Shown in pieces: positions 35,317 through 45,873 of a stretch of 64,000 bases of DNA. The notes below the pieces were generated by a model that did no database searches, was not told the DNA's origin, and saw nothing but the letters and a program-made list of their open reading frames with translations. The stretch lies in the NCBI GenBank assembly GCA_936440205.1, contig OW387141.1, forward strand, positions 47,687,307 through 47,751,306, given 5' to 3'. How positions within the stretch are numbered: position 1 is the first letter of the stretch; every line of letters starts with the position of its first letter. The DNA is from Lepidonotus clava. Its lineage: Eukaryota > Annelida > Polychaeta > Phyllodocida > Polynoidae. The position numbers and the translations under genes are program-made.

Positions 35317-35924
35317 GCACCTCTACCATTCTGGTTTGGCATGAAATTTTTAGGGGTGCCAAATGTAGGTTTGCACTTTTGGGCCATCACAATGTGACTT
35401 ATCCTACCCCATATGGCTATTTTTTCCTATTAGGTTTCTAGGTATACCTACAGCAGTCAATCACATTAAACTCTGAAATACTGTTTTAAAGGAGGTTCAT
35501 TCAATGATACCTCTGGAGGAGGAATGTTTTCAGAACTGTGTGATAATTATTGACAAAACTTCGGATTTTTGAAAAGAACTGACTTACACAGCCCATAACT
35601 GACTATTGATCCTACTATGCCGTGCCTTGCATGGTCATAGGTTCTATACTTAGAATCGCTCCATTATAGTTCTAAAGTTGAAATTTTCTTTGAACTGGTG
35701 AAATGGAAGATTAGGGTGTTTACATACCAGAAATGATGAAAAAATAAGGGGTCACCGTGGAAACTTTTGAATAAAATGTATCACAAAATGTGATAAATTT
35801 TTCAAAATTCAGTATTTTCATGTACTTAAACTATATCTAGACATTTTCTCAAAAACATTGATAAATCCACCAAATATATTTGGAAATTTCATAAATATAA
35901 AGCCAATATATGAATCTTTACAGT

Positions 35925-36342
35925 TGCACAAAGGTAGAGAGTATTTTACTTTGCGCATGAAATTAGTGTATAGAGATATAATGAAGAGAACGTCACCAGT
36001 TGTAAATAAGGGAATTAAAGAAAGTATTCCAAATTATAGGAATTGTTACATCATAGGCCTATAGCGTAAAGGTAGCATGAGCTGCTGGTAGTTGTAAATA
36101 TACCTGTCGCGCAGTAGCAGACAGGGTGCATCTCCCAGCGAGCATCGATGCTCGGGGAAAATCAATACCAGACTGCCATATATTTGGTAAAACCTCTGGG
36201 TACGTTGAAATGAGCGCCCATCTCGTGAACTTACCTACCACCTGGCTAGCATATAGGGAAGGAGTAACGAAGGCAGAAACGTTAAACATCATAAACAGTT
36301 CCCCAATTATTAATCAACCACATAACAAACAAATAGCGTTCA
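35925..36342 (+). mobile_element. TG...CA LTR-like element, short copy (418 bp)
   Basis: Starts TGCACAAAGGTAGAG and ends GCGTTCA. CAGT flanks both sides (35921-35924 and 36343-36346). It has the same family ends as the 39505-40146 element and is internally shorter. The pattern of TG...CA ends with a 4-bp duplication fits a solo LTR of an LTR retrotransposon. Confidence 0.55.
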
Positions 36343-37089
36343 CAGTGTATTCAAAAATAATAACGGAATAATGGAACTTTAGGAAATTTTATTTTAATGA
36401 AATATTGAAATAGGAAAATATAAATTTCTTAAAAAACTTGTAATAACAAAAATTTTAAAGTTGATAATTTCTTGAAATGCCTATATTTTATTGAGGGAAG
36501 TGTCAGCTATCAGTTACTGAAAAAGAACATTTTGGACTACAACTTTGCCACTTACTGTTTGGTAATTGGATAAATAATAGAAATATGAGCAAAAATGTAT
36601 TTTCCCTCCATAGACTACTATAGCCAAGCATTTCCACCCAATCATGGTCATGCTCCACTGCACACCAGACCTCCAGGCTGCCCAGTGTGCATGCGCGTCA
36701 ACAAATGGCGCCATTGCCCTTAAGCAGAGGGGAGTTGGTCGGAGGACTGACTAAGCACAGGGTTTATAAACATGATCATTATTTGGATTTTGAACACAAT
36801 TTTGTTAATAAAATGGTTCATATTATTTTGTAAAAACCACAAAAAAAAGCATTTGAAATGTATCCAATAAGCTGCCATGTCAAATATTGAATTTCTTCAA
36901 TATTGAAATTTTTTCATGATATAATTTGAAAAAGAATTAATTTCTCATGACAGTATTTTCTATTTTGATATTCATCAACATCACAAAGTGAGTGAATCCA
37001 TTGTTAGAATCCATTGTTAGAATAAGTTGTACTCTAACACTTACATGAAATTGGCAAAGACAAACTCCAATTGAACTTGTTTTTTCACT

Positions 37090-37763
37090 ATATATATATA
37101 TATTTTTGATAATATTTATTGATAATATTGTCGCCTTCAACCAAATGTCTGATCTTCCAGACATTACAATCCAATTAGTTCAGGCATTATTCACATGATT
37201 CATATTATCATTTTTAGTATAGACAGAAAGAAAAGAATGATATGATATTTACAAGATATAGTTTCACTATTTCTATACACGAAGAACATAATCTTTGCTA
37301 GAACCAGTAACCGCATACACCAACAATATCATAATAATATAGTCTAGAAATAGAATTAAATGCAGTGTCTGGTATTTTACAAGAAGTATTTTTTAATTTT
37401 CTCTTTAAATTCATATCTATTGTCAATCAATCTTAGCTCTCAAGGGATAGATAACCATAACTTGCCACCCCTATAAAAAGGGGATTTTTTTGGCAGCCTC
37501 AGTTTTACGCGTAAGAAGTCTAAACTGACATGCAGTTTGATTTCTGGTTATCCTATTTTGCTTTTAAGCCATATCCCTTTATTCTTAAATTGATGCATTA
37601 AGCACAATATATGACAGTTTCTCCTGTTCTTAAGTGTACTGATTTTGAATAGCTTCAGTAAATCGGCACGATGCATGTCAAGTGGAGATTTTATCTGATG
37701 AACAATTCGTAGCGCCTTATACTTAAGTTTTTCTAGTTTTAAAATCTCACTCTTTCTACATAG
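37090..37763 (-). mobile_element. LINE 3' fragment, unit B only
   Basis: Units A and C read straight from 'ttttttacta' to 'tagttccccatgaac'; here a minus-strand LINE end separates them. It encodes the SPFYRGG...W block near 37460-37500 and ends YEFKEKIKKYF near 37380-37415. The rest towards 37090 is its 3' UTR, ending at a TA-rich junction. Confidence 0.7.
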
Positions 37764-39504
37764 TTTCCCATGAACTCTTGCTTTTGATGGAGATGCCAGA
37801 CCAGTTTACATTATTATTATTTCTTCTATATATCTTAAAACAAAACCATTAATTTCTCATTACTTTTGAGAAAAAGTATTTGTCTATGCATTAGAATTTC
37901 ATAGTCTTAACTAGTTTTCAGTTGGAGACATGTTATTAGAGATACTCGAAGAAGTTAGTACCATGGCATACATAATTTTAAACTACAGTTTCCAAGACAA
38001 TAATGTGGTTTGAAGGATTTCTGTGTCTTTTCTCTTAACATGTATGAATAAGAATGGGTCAAAATAATTATCAAAACTATAGTCATACAGTGAATGTTGA
38101 TGAACAATGTAACACATTTTCAAGTTTACATCAAGCAGGGAGGTATTGTCATTACTTTAAAGAGGCCATTACTAAGTCTCTTTTATCTGACAAAAGAAAA
38201 TGATTAGAGTCAATTTCTTGACAAACCTCCCTCACTGGTGGATGCTTCAGAGGGATCTTTATCAGAACCATTTCTGTGTACCACCATCCTTGTGTTTTTA
38301 AAAGATGTTCACACAAAAATAAATACGCTAGCAGATCTTTCAGATTAAGGATTGTAGCCTTATCAAGGTTTCTTTGTTGCACAATACATTAACCATTTCA
38401 AATAAAAACATCATGGTAGCAAGTGATATTGAATTAGGAAGGTGAATACAGCAGTAAGTTAGTATTTGGAAACTGCCTTTTCATGTTAAGAACTGGATGT
38501 GACTCCTCATTCATTGAAATATTTGAATAATTCTAATGTTTGTCCAGTGGTAAGATACGAAACAGACTTGTACACAACCTTAATGTAATGCACTTGACTT
38601 AAACCAGTGCATTCATAAGGACATAAATATTTTTTCTTTTGTTTCTTTTGGCTGAACATCATGTTTCAGATAGTAATCTCTGCCATGCTGGTGGCATGCC
38701 ATCAAGCAGCACCTCTTAAGGGACAGGTGCGTGGCCACATACTTGGGTATGGCCTCTCAACGACTATGTGCTGAATATCACACATACCATCCACTCCCCA
38801 ATAGAGCTTGGCCTCTCATACTTTAAGCCCTGGGTCTGTGTTGACAAAGTAATGGCTTACTATGGGTAACACCCATTTCTTACTGATGGTGAGACAAGTT
38901 TTTGTCATAAAAACATAAACATCCTTTAATGTCTGGAAGATTAGACAAAACTTAAGAGTAGAAAGAGAAGGCTAAAAATAATTATTATTTGCATTATTGC
39001 ATTGGAAAATCAACCTCTGTCAAATGAACTTTGATTTTGCTTTGAGATAACTGGCAGATGATCTTTGCAGTCACTATGTCACAAATTTCTATCACTCACT
39101 GAATTATTTGCTCATTAACTATTTGTACATTATGCCGAATTAGTAAATTATGGCCCTTCAAGACTAGGTGGCTGAAAGCCTTTCAGGAAATATATAAAAT
39201 GACTGGTTGTTAGGTCACAATACAAGGTAAGTAGGCCACAAATGTGCTTCCAGTGTTGCATCTGAAACAAACCTCAATCTGGAAAACACATCATTATAGT
39301 ATTACGGATATCATACCAGTATGTAGTAGATATGTATAAGGGATATGATAAATTTTTATGTGTTAAACCAACCTAAATGCATAATGCCAAGATGCTCCAA
39401 TCGAATATCAATTTTGATTATCAAATAGAAAAAAAGTAACAGTTGTTCACTTTGTATTCTGATATTTAGCAGTGTAATCCATTTATGTTAAGTGACTATA
39501 ATGG

Positions 39505-40146
39505 TGCACAAAGGTAGAGAGTAAATCATTTTGCACATGAAATTAGTTGTATAGAGATATAATGAAGAGAACGTCACCAGTTGTAAATAAGGGAATTAAA
39601 GGAAGTATTCCAAATTACAGGAATTGTTATATCATGTAATATAAAGGTAGCATGAGCTGCTGGTAGGTGTAAATATACCTGTTGCGCAGTAGCAGACAGG
39701 GTGCATCTCCCAGCGAGCGTCGATGCTCGGGAAAATCAATAACAGACTGCTATATATAGAGTTAAACATCTGGGAATGACGGAGAGCACTATTACATTTG
39801 GACATACACAAGTCTTGAGGATTCGAAGGGGTTTAGATAGCTATACGTAGAAAGGACATCTGGTGACTGTGGAGGAATTACTGTGTTGAGAACGGATGAA
39901 ACAACAGGCGGATTCTTAGGAGAAAGCTTACTCTTACATCACTCGGACTTGTGACTCTAGGAATATTAACCATCATTGCACTGGCTCTGTACGCGTACAA
40001 GTGATCCACTAAATAAACCTGACTTACAGCCAAGCGTTGTTCATGTTGTGGAAATGAGTGCCCATCTCATGAACTTACCTACCACCTTAAACATCATAAA
40101 CTGTTCCCCGTTTATTAATCAACCATAAAACAACGACTAGCGTTCA
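39505..40146 (+). mobile_element. TG...CA LTR-like element, long copy (642 bp)
   Basis: Ends TGCACAAAGG and GCGTTCA with ATGG on both sides (39501-39504, 40147-40150). The paralogous site in unit C (near 62985) has no insertion. A TATATATAGAG box lies near 39753-39763 and an AATAAA near 40012, the order expected in an LTR. A short hydrophobic frame ends just before that signal and is shared with the copy at 61536. No protein-coding internal region of a retroelement is present. Confidence 0.55.
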
Positions 40147-40463
40147 ATGGGTTATAATTACCAATGCAGTAACATTCCTGTGAAGTTTGAAAACCATAAT
40201 GCCAAGATTCTCAAACCATATATCAATTTTGATTATCAATTATGAAAATAGTAACAGTTGTTAATGTCTAAACACTTGCAAATGTATCATAATCACTTTG
40301 TATTCTGATATATAGCAGTGCAATCCATTCAAGTTAAGTGACTATAAGGGGCTATAATTACTTATGCAGTTGGCATCAATTTTAGTAACAATCCTGTGCA
40401 GTTTGAATAGTACAAGCCCTAAAAAGCACATTATACTTTTTTTTATTATTTTGTTATTATGAT

Positions 40464-40572
40464 GTGTTGTTTATAGTTGACATGTTGAGGTTCCTCTGTG
40501 TATATGCTAGTAGGTTTATTGGTGGTGGTGGTGTTGTCTTATTTTATATTTCACATGTTTGGTTGCCAATAC
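40464..40572 (+). mobile_element. old LINE, endonuclease piece 1
   Basis: The frame contains RFIGGGGVVLFYISHV, the glycine-rich strand of an AP-type LINE endonuclease. The same old LINE continues beyond the large insertion at 47857. Confidence 0.5.
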
Positions 40573-40875
40573 TTTTTTTTTTTTTTTTATTTATTAACCA
40601 TACTCAACTACAAGAATTGATCTTCCGTATAGGTGTTTGCAAAATACATGAGATGATACAGTTGGATCAGTTTCAGAATGTTTTACCTAGCTAGTATCAG
40701 CATCAGTAAAAACATAGAGACCTTTCCAAAAATGAACAAGTATGAGTCAATTCAAATGTTTCATTGTTCAGAGTTAATCAGATGTAATTATCTGCTTCAT
40801 AACATATATACAGTTATACAATTGCAGTCAAATTATATCATACAGAAATGGTATGTCCGCAAAGGCCACACACAA

Positions 40876-43113
40876 TTATGTGATGAAGGCCTTTATGGCA
40901 GTTTTGAATTCACATTTAGAAGGCAAACTCTGGATCTCAACAGGCATATTATTCCATATTGTACTACCTCTATAATATGGAGATTTTCGATACAATACAG
41001 TATTTGCCATGTTTAACCTAAAAATTATACGGTCAGCCTGTCTGGTCGCTCGGTTTATACTTACAACAAAGTCCTGACAATATCGAAATCTAAACATAAG
41101 CAACAATAATTGAGAGTCACGACGAATATTCAGCAATTCGACTTTACTCAAATAATGCAATTCACCTATACCAATATCCCTTGGGTTATGTATATTAAAG
41201 CACAGCCTTAGAGCTCTATTTTGTAGCCGCTGAATCTTCTGTAATTGTGACTGTTTACAGAAGTTCAGCATGAAACTGACATATTCAACGAGAGGCAGGA
41301 TACATTGTTTATAAATCAGAACACTAGTTTTACTATTTATTAATTTCCTAATTTTCCCAAGTTGGAAGATTTTATAAGAGAATTTCTTTATGACATGATT
41401 AAAATGCTGGCTAAGATTCAGACACTGATCTAAGGTTATGCCTAAATAGCAATAGTTTAAACAGTTATCAATTTGTTTATTAGTACAATTTACCATCAAC
41501 TGCCTCGATCTTGAAAGTATGTGACGTGAACCATAAACACATGCTTTCGTTTTGCCTATGTTGAGCTTAATGTAGTTATTTTTACACCATAATGCTATAT
41601 CATTCAACACACCTTGTAGTCGATATTCTATAAGGGATATATCTGAGTTCTCACTGTATATTACCGCATCGTCGGCATATAAGATAATATTGACACTGTG
41701 TCTATTTGCAACAATTACCAGGTCATTTATGTATATAAGAAACAGAATTGGGCCAATTACAGACCCTTGCGGAACACCGCATAGTAATCTGCCTGGCATA
41801 GATATAGTGTTGTTGATTTTGGTCGATATTAACCTATGTTCTAGATAACTCTTAATCCAGTCTTTTAATTGTATTGAGAACCCCATGTCATCTAGTTTTG
41901 CTAGGAGAAGTTCGTGATTTACTGAATCAAATGCCTTAGCAAAGTCCAGATAAACCGATCCAACCAAATTCCGAATATTTATATTATCAACTAAGAATTT
42001 ACTATATTTAAATAGTGCTATTGAAGTCGACATATCACGTCTAAATCCATGTTGTTCATTGAATAGTATGTCATGGATATCCAAGTGAGACCATATCAGT
42101 TTAGAACATAGCTTCTCCAGAATTTTACCAACCACAGGTATTATAGAGATTGGTCGCCAGTTTTTACACTGGGTCTTGTCACCCTCTTTAGGGATTGGTG
42201 TAATCACAGCATAGGCCCAAGATTTGGGAAAAATTCCCATTACAAGTGATTTATTAAACATGTACAAAATTTTGTCAGGGATTGATAGGAAAACATCCTT
42301 CAATATGAAGGTTGGGATATGCTGGACTCCAGAGCTTTTGTTCACATCAATCTCCTTCAATACATCAATTACATCCTCTAGGGTGAATGTATGTACACTT
42401 ACGTCGGTATCAATATTGTATATTTTTTGGTAATCATCTTTCCTAAAGTTCACAGACTCACCGTTGAGTTCTTCACTTATATTAACATAATATTTATTTA
42501 GAAACTCACAAGAATCATGACTATCTAATTTGGAACCCAAATTATCAACTAGTTGAAAGAACTCACTGGATCCTTTCCGCAAGATTTGACTATTTATGAT
42601 TCGCCAGAACTTCTTGGGATTCTCTTGATTCTGTTCTAATCTAGTCTTAATAAAATCAGAGCGAGCACTATTTACCATTCTGTTTATCCTGTTTCTTAAC
42701 TTACGAGCTGCTACAATATCATCAATATTTGATGACTTCCTTGCTTTCTTAAAAAGTACGGCACGATCAGCAGTCATTTCCCTGATGTCACTTGTCATCC
42801 ACGCTGGGTTGTCCTTCCGAACACATATAGTCTTAATTGGGCACATAATAGTCAAATGGATATTTATTTTGTCTAAGATAATATTCCATAAATCATTCGG
42901 ATCGTTCAAGGAATAGAACATATCCCAATTCTCCTCATGCATTAAGGTACCAAGTAATTCTTTGTTGTAATTAACATAACTTCGCCCCAGGATTTTTTCA
43001 AAGTGCCTAGCGTCCCTTTCTTTCTTAATACAACAGCAAATTGGATAATGATCACTTATGACATCATCAAGTACCCCACAGTAACTTATATTTCTGGCAT
43101 TGGTATACATTGA
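40876..43113 (-). CDS. LINE ORF2, reverse transcriptase part
   Basis: An open frame of 744 codons. It starts with the tail of the endonuclease (ISDHYPI, residues about 18-24), then a linker with NPKKFWRII. The reverse transcriptase follows: NWRPISIIP (317-325), motif A YLDFAKAFDSV (387-397), motif B GVPQGSVIGP (445-454) and motif C YADD (478-481). After these come the KTKACVYG block and a C-terminal region ending SPYYRGSTIWNNMP. All catalytic aspartates are present. It has the usual order for CR1/Jockey LINEs. The upstream half of the endonuclease is cut off by the MITE; at the junction the TTA target codon joins SCID to MYTNA in frame. Confidence 0.93.
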   Translation of the reverse strand, partial: SMYTNARNISYCGVLDDVISDHYPICCCIKKERDARHFEKILGRSYVNYNKELLGTLMHEENWDMFYSLNDPNDLWNIILDKINIHLTIMCPIKTICVRKDNPAWMTSDIREMTADRAVLFKKARKSSNIDDIVAARKLRNRINRMVNSARSDFIKTRLEQNQENPKKFWRIINSQILRKGSSEFFQLVDNLGSKLDSHDSCEFLNKYYVNISEELNGESVNFRKDDYQKIYNIDTDVSVHTFTLEDVIDVLKEIDVNKSSGVQHIPTFILKDVFLSIPDKILYMFNKSLVMGIFPKSWAYAVITPIPKEGDKTQCKNWRPISIIPVVGKILEKLCSKLIWSHLDIHDILFNEQHGFRRDMSTSIALFKYSKFLVDNINIRNLVGSVYLDFAKAFDSVNHELLLAKLDDMGFSIQLKDWIKSYLEHRLISTKINNTISMPGRLLCGVPQGSVIGPILFLIYINDLVIVANRHSVNIILYADDAVIYSENSDISLIEYRLQGVLNDIALWCKNNYIKLNIGKTKACVYGSRHILSRSRQLMVNCTNKQIDNCLNYCYLGITLDQCLNLSQHFNHVIKKFSYKIFQLGKIRKLINSKTSVLIYKQCILPLVEYVSFMLNFCKQSQLQKIQRLQNRALRLCFNIHNPRDIGIGELHYLSKVELLNIRRDSQLLLLMFRFRYCQDFVVSINRATRQADRIIFRLNMANTVLYRKSPYYRGSTIWNNMPVEIQSLPSKCEFKTAIKAFIT

Positions 43114-44075
43114 GGGGGCGTTTCACACTGCCAAAATCAAAATCTTAAATAAAGTTAAGATCTTAAGTTCACATTTATGATAGTTGGGTTTCTAACCAAC
43201 ATGTTTTCTGGAAACATAGTTAGTTAGGCCTCTTTCAGCAGTTTAAAACCGTTTCACACCTTGGTTTTTTGGTGGTCATTTTAAGATAAGATGTTGATTT
43301 AAGATCTTAAGTGTAATGATGCTCATGGGCTATCATAACTTTTAGGACTGTATAAATAAAGCATGTAGTATCTATGAACACAATAAAATATCAAATACTT
43401 GCCAATGCATGATTAAACATTGAATAATGTAGAACATTATTAGATAATTATTGTTTGTCCATATCATATGTAACCATGATAATATTGAAGATAAAAAAGT
43501 GTTATTATTTCTTTGTTTTCTGTTGTAAGTAGCTAAGACATTGCCATTTCACACCAGAGAAGATAGGAGTTGTAGTATCTTATATCCAATGTGGATTACC
43601 AGCTTATTTAGTTCATGCAGTATCCACTAGATGGCATACCATCCCACAGTGGTGGGAAATACAAAGCTCAGAATGAATATAGATATATAATGATAAATGT
43701 ACAAATAAACAGAATGAATTCATGATAGAAAATTCTATTATCACTATATGAATCAATTGAATCTAGAAAGAGAATAGTTTTCCAGGTGAATTCCAATCTT
43801 AAATGCATTTTCTATATTGCCATATTCATACAAGGGATACATTAAACAATGCTGCCATCTACCTATATTTGCATGAACCTTATCCAATTTATTTCCTTTG
43901 ATATAAGGGTTGGCATGTCCCTCGGGTAAAGGTGAATCCCCATTAAATTTGTCTGTAGTAAGTGCTAAGATAAGATGTTTCAGTTATGATCCTGTGTGTA
44001 GAACAGTTTGTCTTAAGTGAATCATCTTATCTTAGCAGTTAAGATCTTAATATGGCATTGGTGTGAAACTCGCCC
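43114..44075. mobile_element. PIF/Harbinger-like MITE (962 bp) inside the LINE endonuclease
   Basis: Ends GGGGGCGTTTCACACTGCCA and the near complement (TGGCATTGGTGTGAAACTCGCCC). The flanking triplets are TGA (43111-43113) and TAA (44076-44078), a 3-bp TWA-type target with one change. Removing the element and one triplet restores the endonuclease frame (SSCID-L-MYTN), confirming that it inserted into an intact ORF2. 'aagatcttaa' words occur at both ends. It encodes nothing. Confidence 0.85.
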
Positions 44076-44078
44076 TAA

Positions 44079-44708
44079 ATCAATACATGATGAACCGAAA
44101 CCGTGTACATGGGTAGGTTTTTCTATTAAATGCTTTAGGCCAAATTCTCTAGAAAAGTGTATTGCCAGTTTGGTGTAGGGATCCGTTCGTTTTAAGTAAT
44201 CTATATTGAAGTCTCCTACCAGCCAATATTCGTGTTTCAATAAGTCATAATTTTCAATACAATTTTCAATATATTCAAAATTTTTTAGTACAGATCCAGT
44301 TGGGGGTCGATATATTGTTTGTAAGTACATTATTTTTCCGTAAGAAAACTTAATTCGCAACGTTAGGATTTCAATATCCGGAGTTGTAATACTCATATTA
44401 TAGTCTATCGTGGAGTTTACTGCAATTGTGTCGTCCAAGTAACATATAATTCCACCACCACGCAATTTTGTAATGCCTTTTCCTATACCATTACTTCTGT
44501 CCCATCTAAATATAGTTTTCCCTTCAAGGCTAATCATTTCGTTGGTATATAATTCATGTAGCCATGATTCAGAGCAACATAATATTGGTATATCTCTAAA
44601 TAATACTTCTATTTGATTTAACTTATTATAAATACTTCTACAGTTTAAGTGGACCAATTTGAAACCCTTGGATTGAAAAAAGTTGTGATTAGTCTGATTC
44701 AAAATCAT
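44079..44708 (-). CDS. LINE ORF2, AP endonuclease part
   Basis: The frame opens with ATG directly after a TAA. The endonuclease motifs appear in order: LNCRSIYNK (residues about 20-28), CCSESWL with the catalytic Glu, RGGGIICY, TIYRPP, VGDFNIDY and FGSSCID. The domain ends (SDHYPI) across the MITE in the next segment. This domain nicks target DNA to prime reverse transcription. Together the two parts would make about 955 residues, a normal ORF2 length. Confidence 0.9.
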
Positions 44709-45107
44709 TTATATCAACTTTCGACTTACTATTGAGTAAGAGTATCAGGGCCGGGATAATAGGCATTACACATACAAAACAAGACAATGTACAAAATTCA
44801 CACAAAACATCAAAAGGCCCCGCTACTGCAATAATCATTGGAGTGCAGGTGAAGCTTGGTCATTCAATATTAATGAACAAGTATAGACCATTGGTCGCAA
44901 AGAATGATAAATCTTATGTCAGTGTCAGGTAGATCAATGTTATATCATCCGGTTTTTGTGGGGGCTCCAGTCCGAAAGTAATACAACACAAGTTAGTAAT
45001 ATATACCAGCATCATATAATTCATGAGGGTAATTCATCATACTACCCATAACTGATATCAGTATTTGGGTTTTCGATGATGAGTTATGGAAGTCATCATA
45101 TATATAA
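44709..45107 (-). other. ORF1-ORF2 spacer of the LINE
   Basis: All three minus-strand frames carry several stops, and an in-frame TAA touches the ORF2 ATG. I see no motif, repeat end or known signal in it. At about 400 bp it is long for a LINE inter-ORF gap. Confidence 0.5.
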
Positions 45108-45746
45108 TCAGAATTTGTTTACTTCCCTGAATTTTTTGATGACGCGGGACAGGCTTGTTGCAATAAGGCGTTGTGCAGTCTTGCCAGGGTGAAGGCCATC
45201 GTCCAGTCTTTGATATAGGGTGACGTATATCTCCCTCTTTGGTCGAAAGCGGTGTATACAGTTCGCCAGGTGCGGTGCGTACGTACCATTACGCTCGTTT
45301 ATTTTCCCTATGGCAGTATTCAATAAGGGTATTGCCCGATCCATGGTATCCTGGTATCGGTAAATTCCCGGCTGCTTATTGTATCGGTTTACGTCCATTC
45401 CATACAACGGGCAGACAGCGAGTTTTGTGTTGGGGTATAACTTTATGAATTCGTCCACGAAGTCATGTAGAAGTTGTTTAATTCTGGATATAAGAACACT
45501 GACAAATGGTGTAACAAGACGGACTTGTCTAGTAAACCTGTCCAGGATCGTCATATCGTTTACTCCAACCATCAGGTAAACTATTTTGGTATGCCCGATG
45601 AAACGTTTTATCTCCAGTTGTGTGCGTAATTCCGCCAATGTCATGCCAGGGTATGAATAAATGTCAATATATCGTAATTCCTCGGTTGAGAAATAAGTTT
45701 CTAGTGTACCTCCCCTAGAGTCAGTTATAATGGTTATAGGTGCCAT
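45108..45746 (-). CDS. SGNH-type esterase of the LINE
   Basis: Starting at Met 45746 the protein begins MAPITIITDSRGG, with the nucleophile Ser block. It continues with YPGMTLAEL (block II Gly), MVGVNDM (block III GxND) and near the end DGLHPG (block V D..H), so all four SGNH blocks are visible. ORF1 esterases of this kind are known from CR1-like LINEs. The frame is open upstream to 45962, overlapping the end of the NADAR frame in a different phase. It could be made by frameshifting from ORF1, by reinitiation at 45746, or the overlap could be a scar of a mutation. Confidence 0.8.
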   Translation of the reverse strand: MAPITIITDSRGGTLETYFSTEELRYIDIYSYPGMTLAELRTQLEIKRFIGHTKIVYLMVGVNDMTILDRFTRQVRLVTPFVSVLISRIKQLLHDFVDEFIKLYPNTKLAVCPLYGMDVNRYNKQPGIYRYQDTMDRAIPLLNTAIGKINERNGTYAPHLANCIHRFRPKREIYVTLYQRLDDGLHPGKTAQRLIATSLSRVIKKFREVNKF

Positions 45747-45873
45747 TTCTCGTAGTCGGAGATAGAAATGCAGTGAGTAGCCTCTTGCATTGCCGAGTTT
45801 AAAATGAATATACTCCACCGCAGTGCCGGATAGGGAGTGCGCGTCAGTCAGGCGTGTCGAATCAATAGCCCTT

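Larger units (their letters stand above)
22741..40490. repeat. duplicated unit B
   Basis: It contains gene B and matches A up to about 34912, then matches unit C (58150-63136) for the rest. Specific to B are the block 27214-27640, the LINE at 28488-30002, the LTR-like element at 31846-32756, a 1.07-kb insertion around 35650-36718 and the LINE at 37090-37763. The end near 40490 lies in an old LINE endonuclease region, as in C. Confidence 0.85.
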
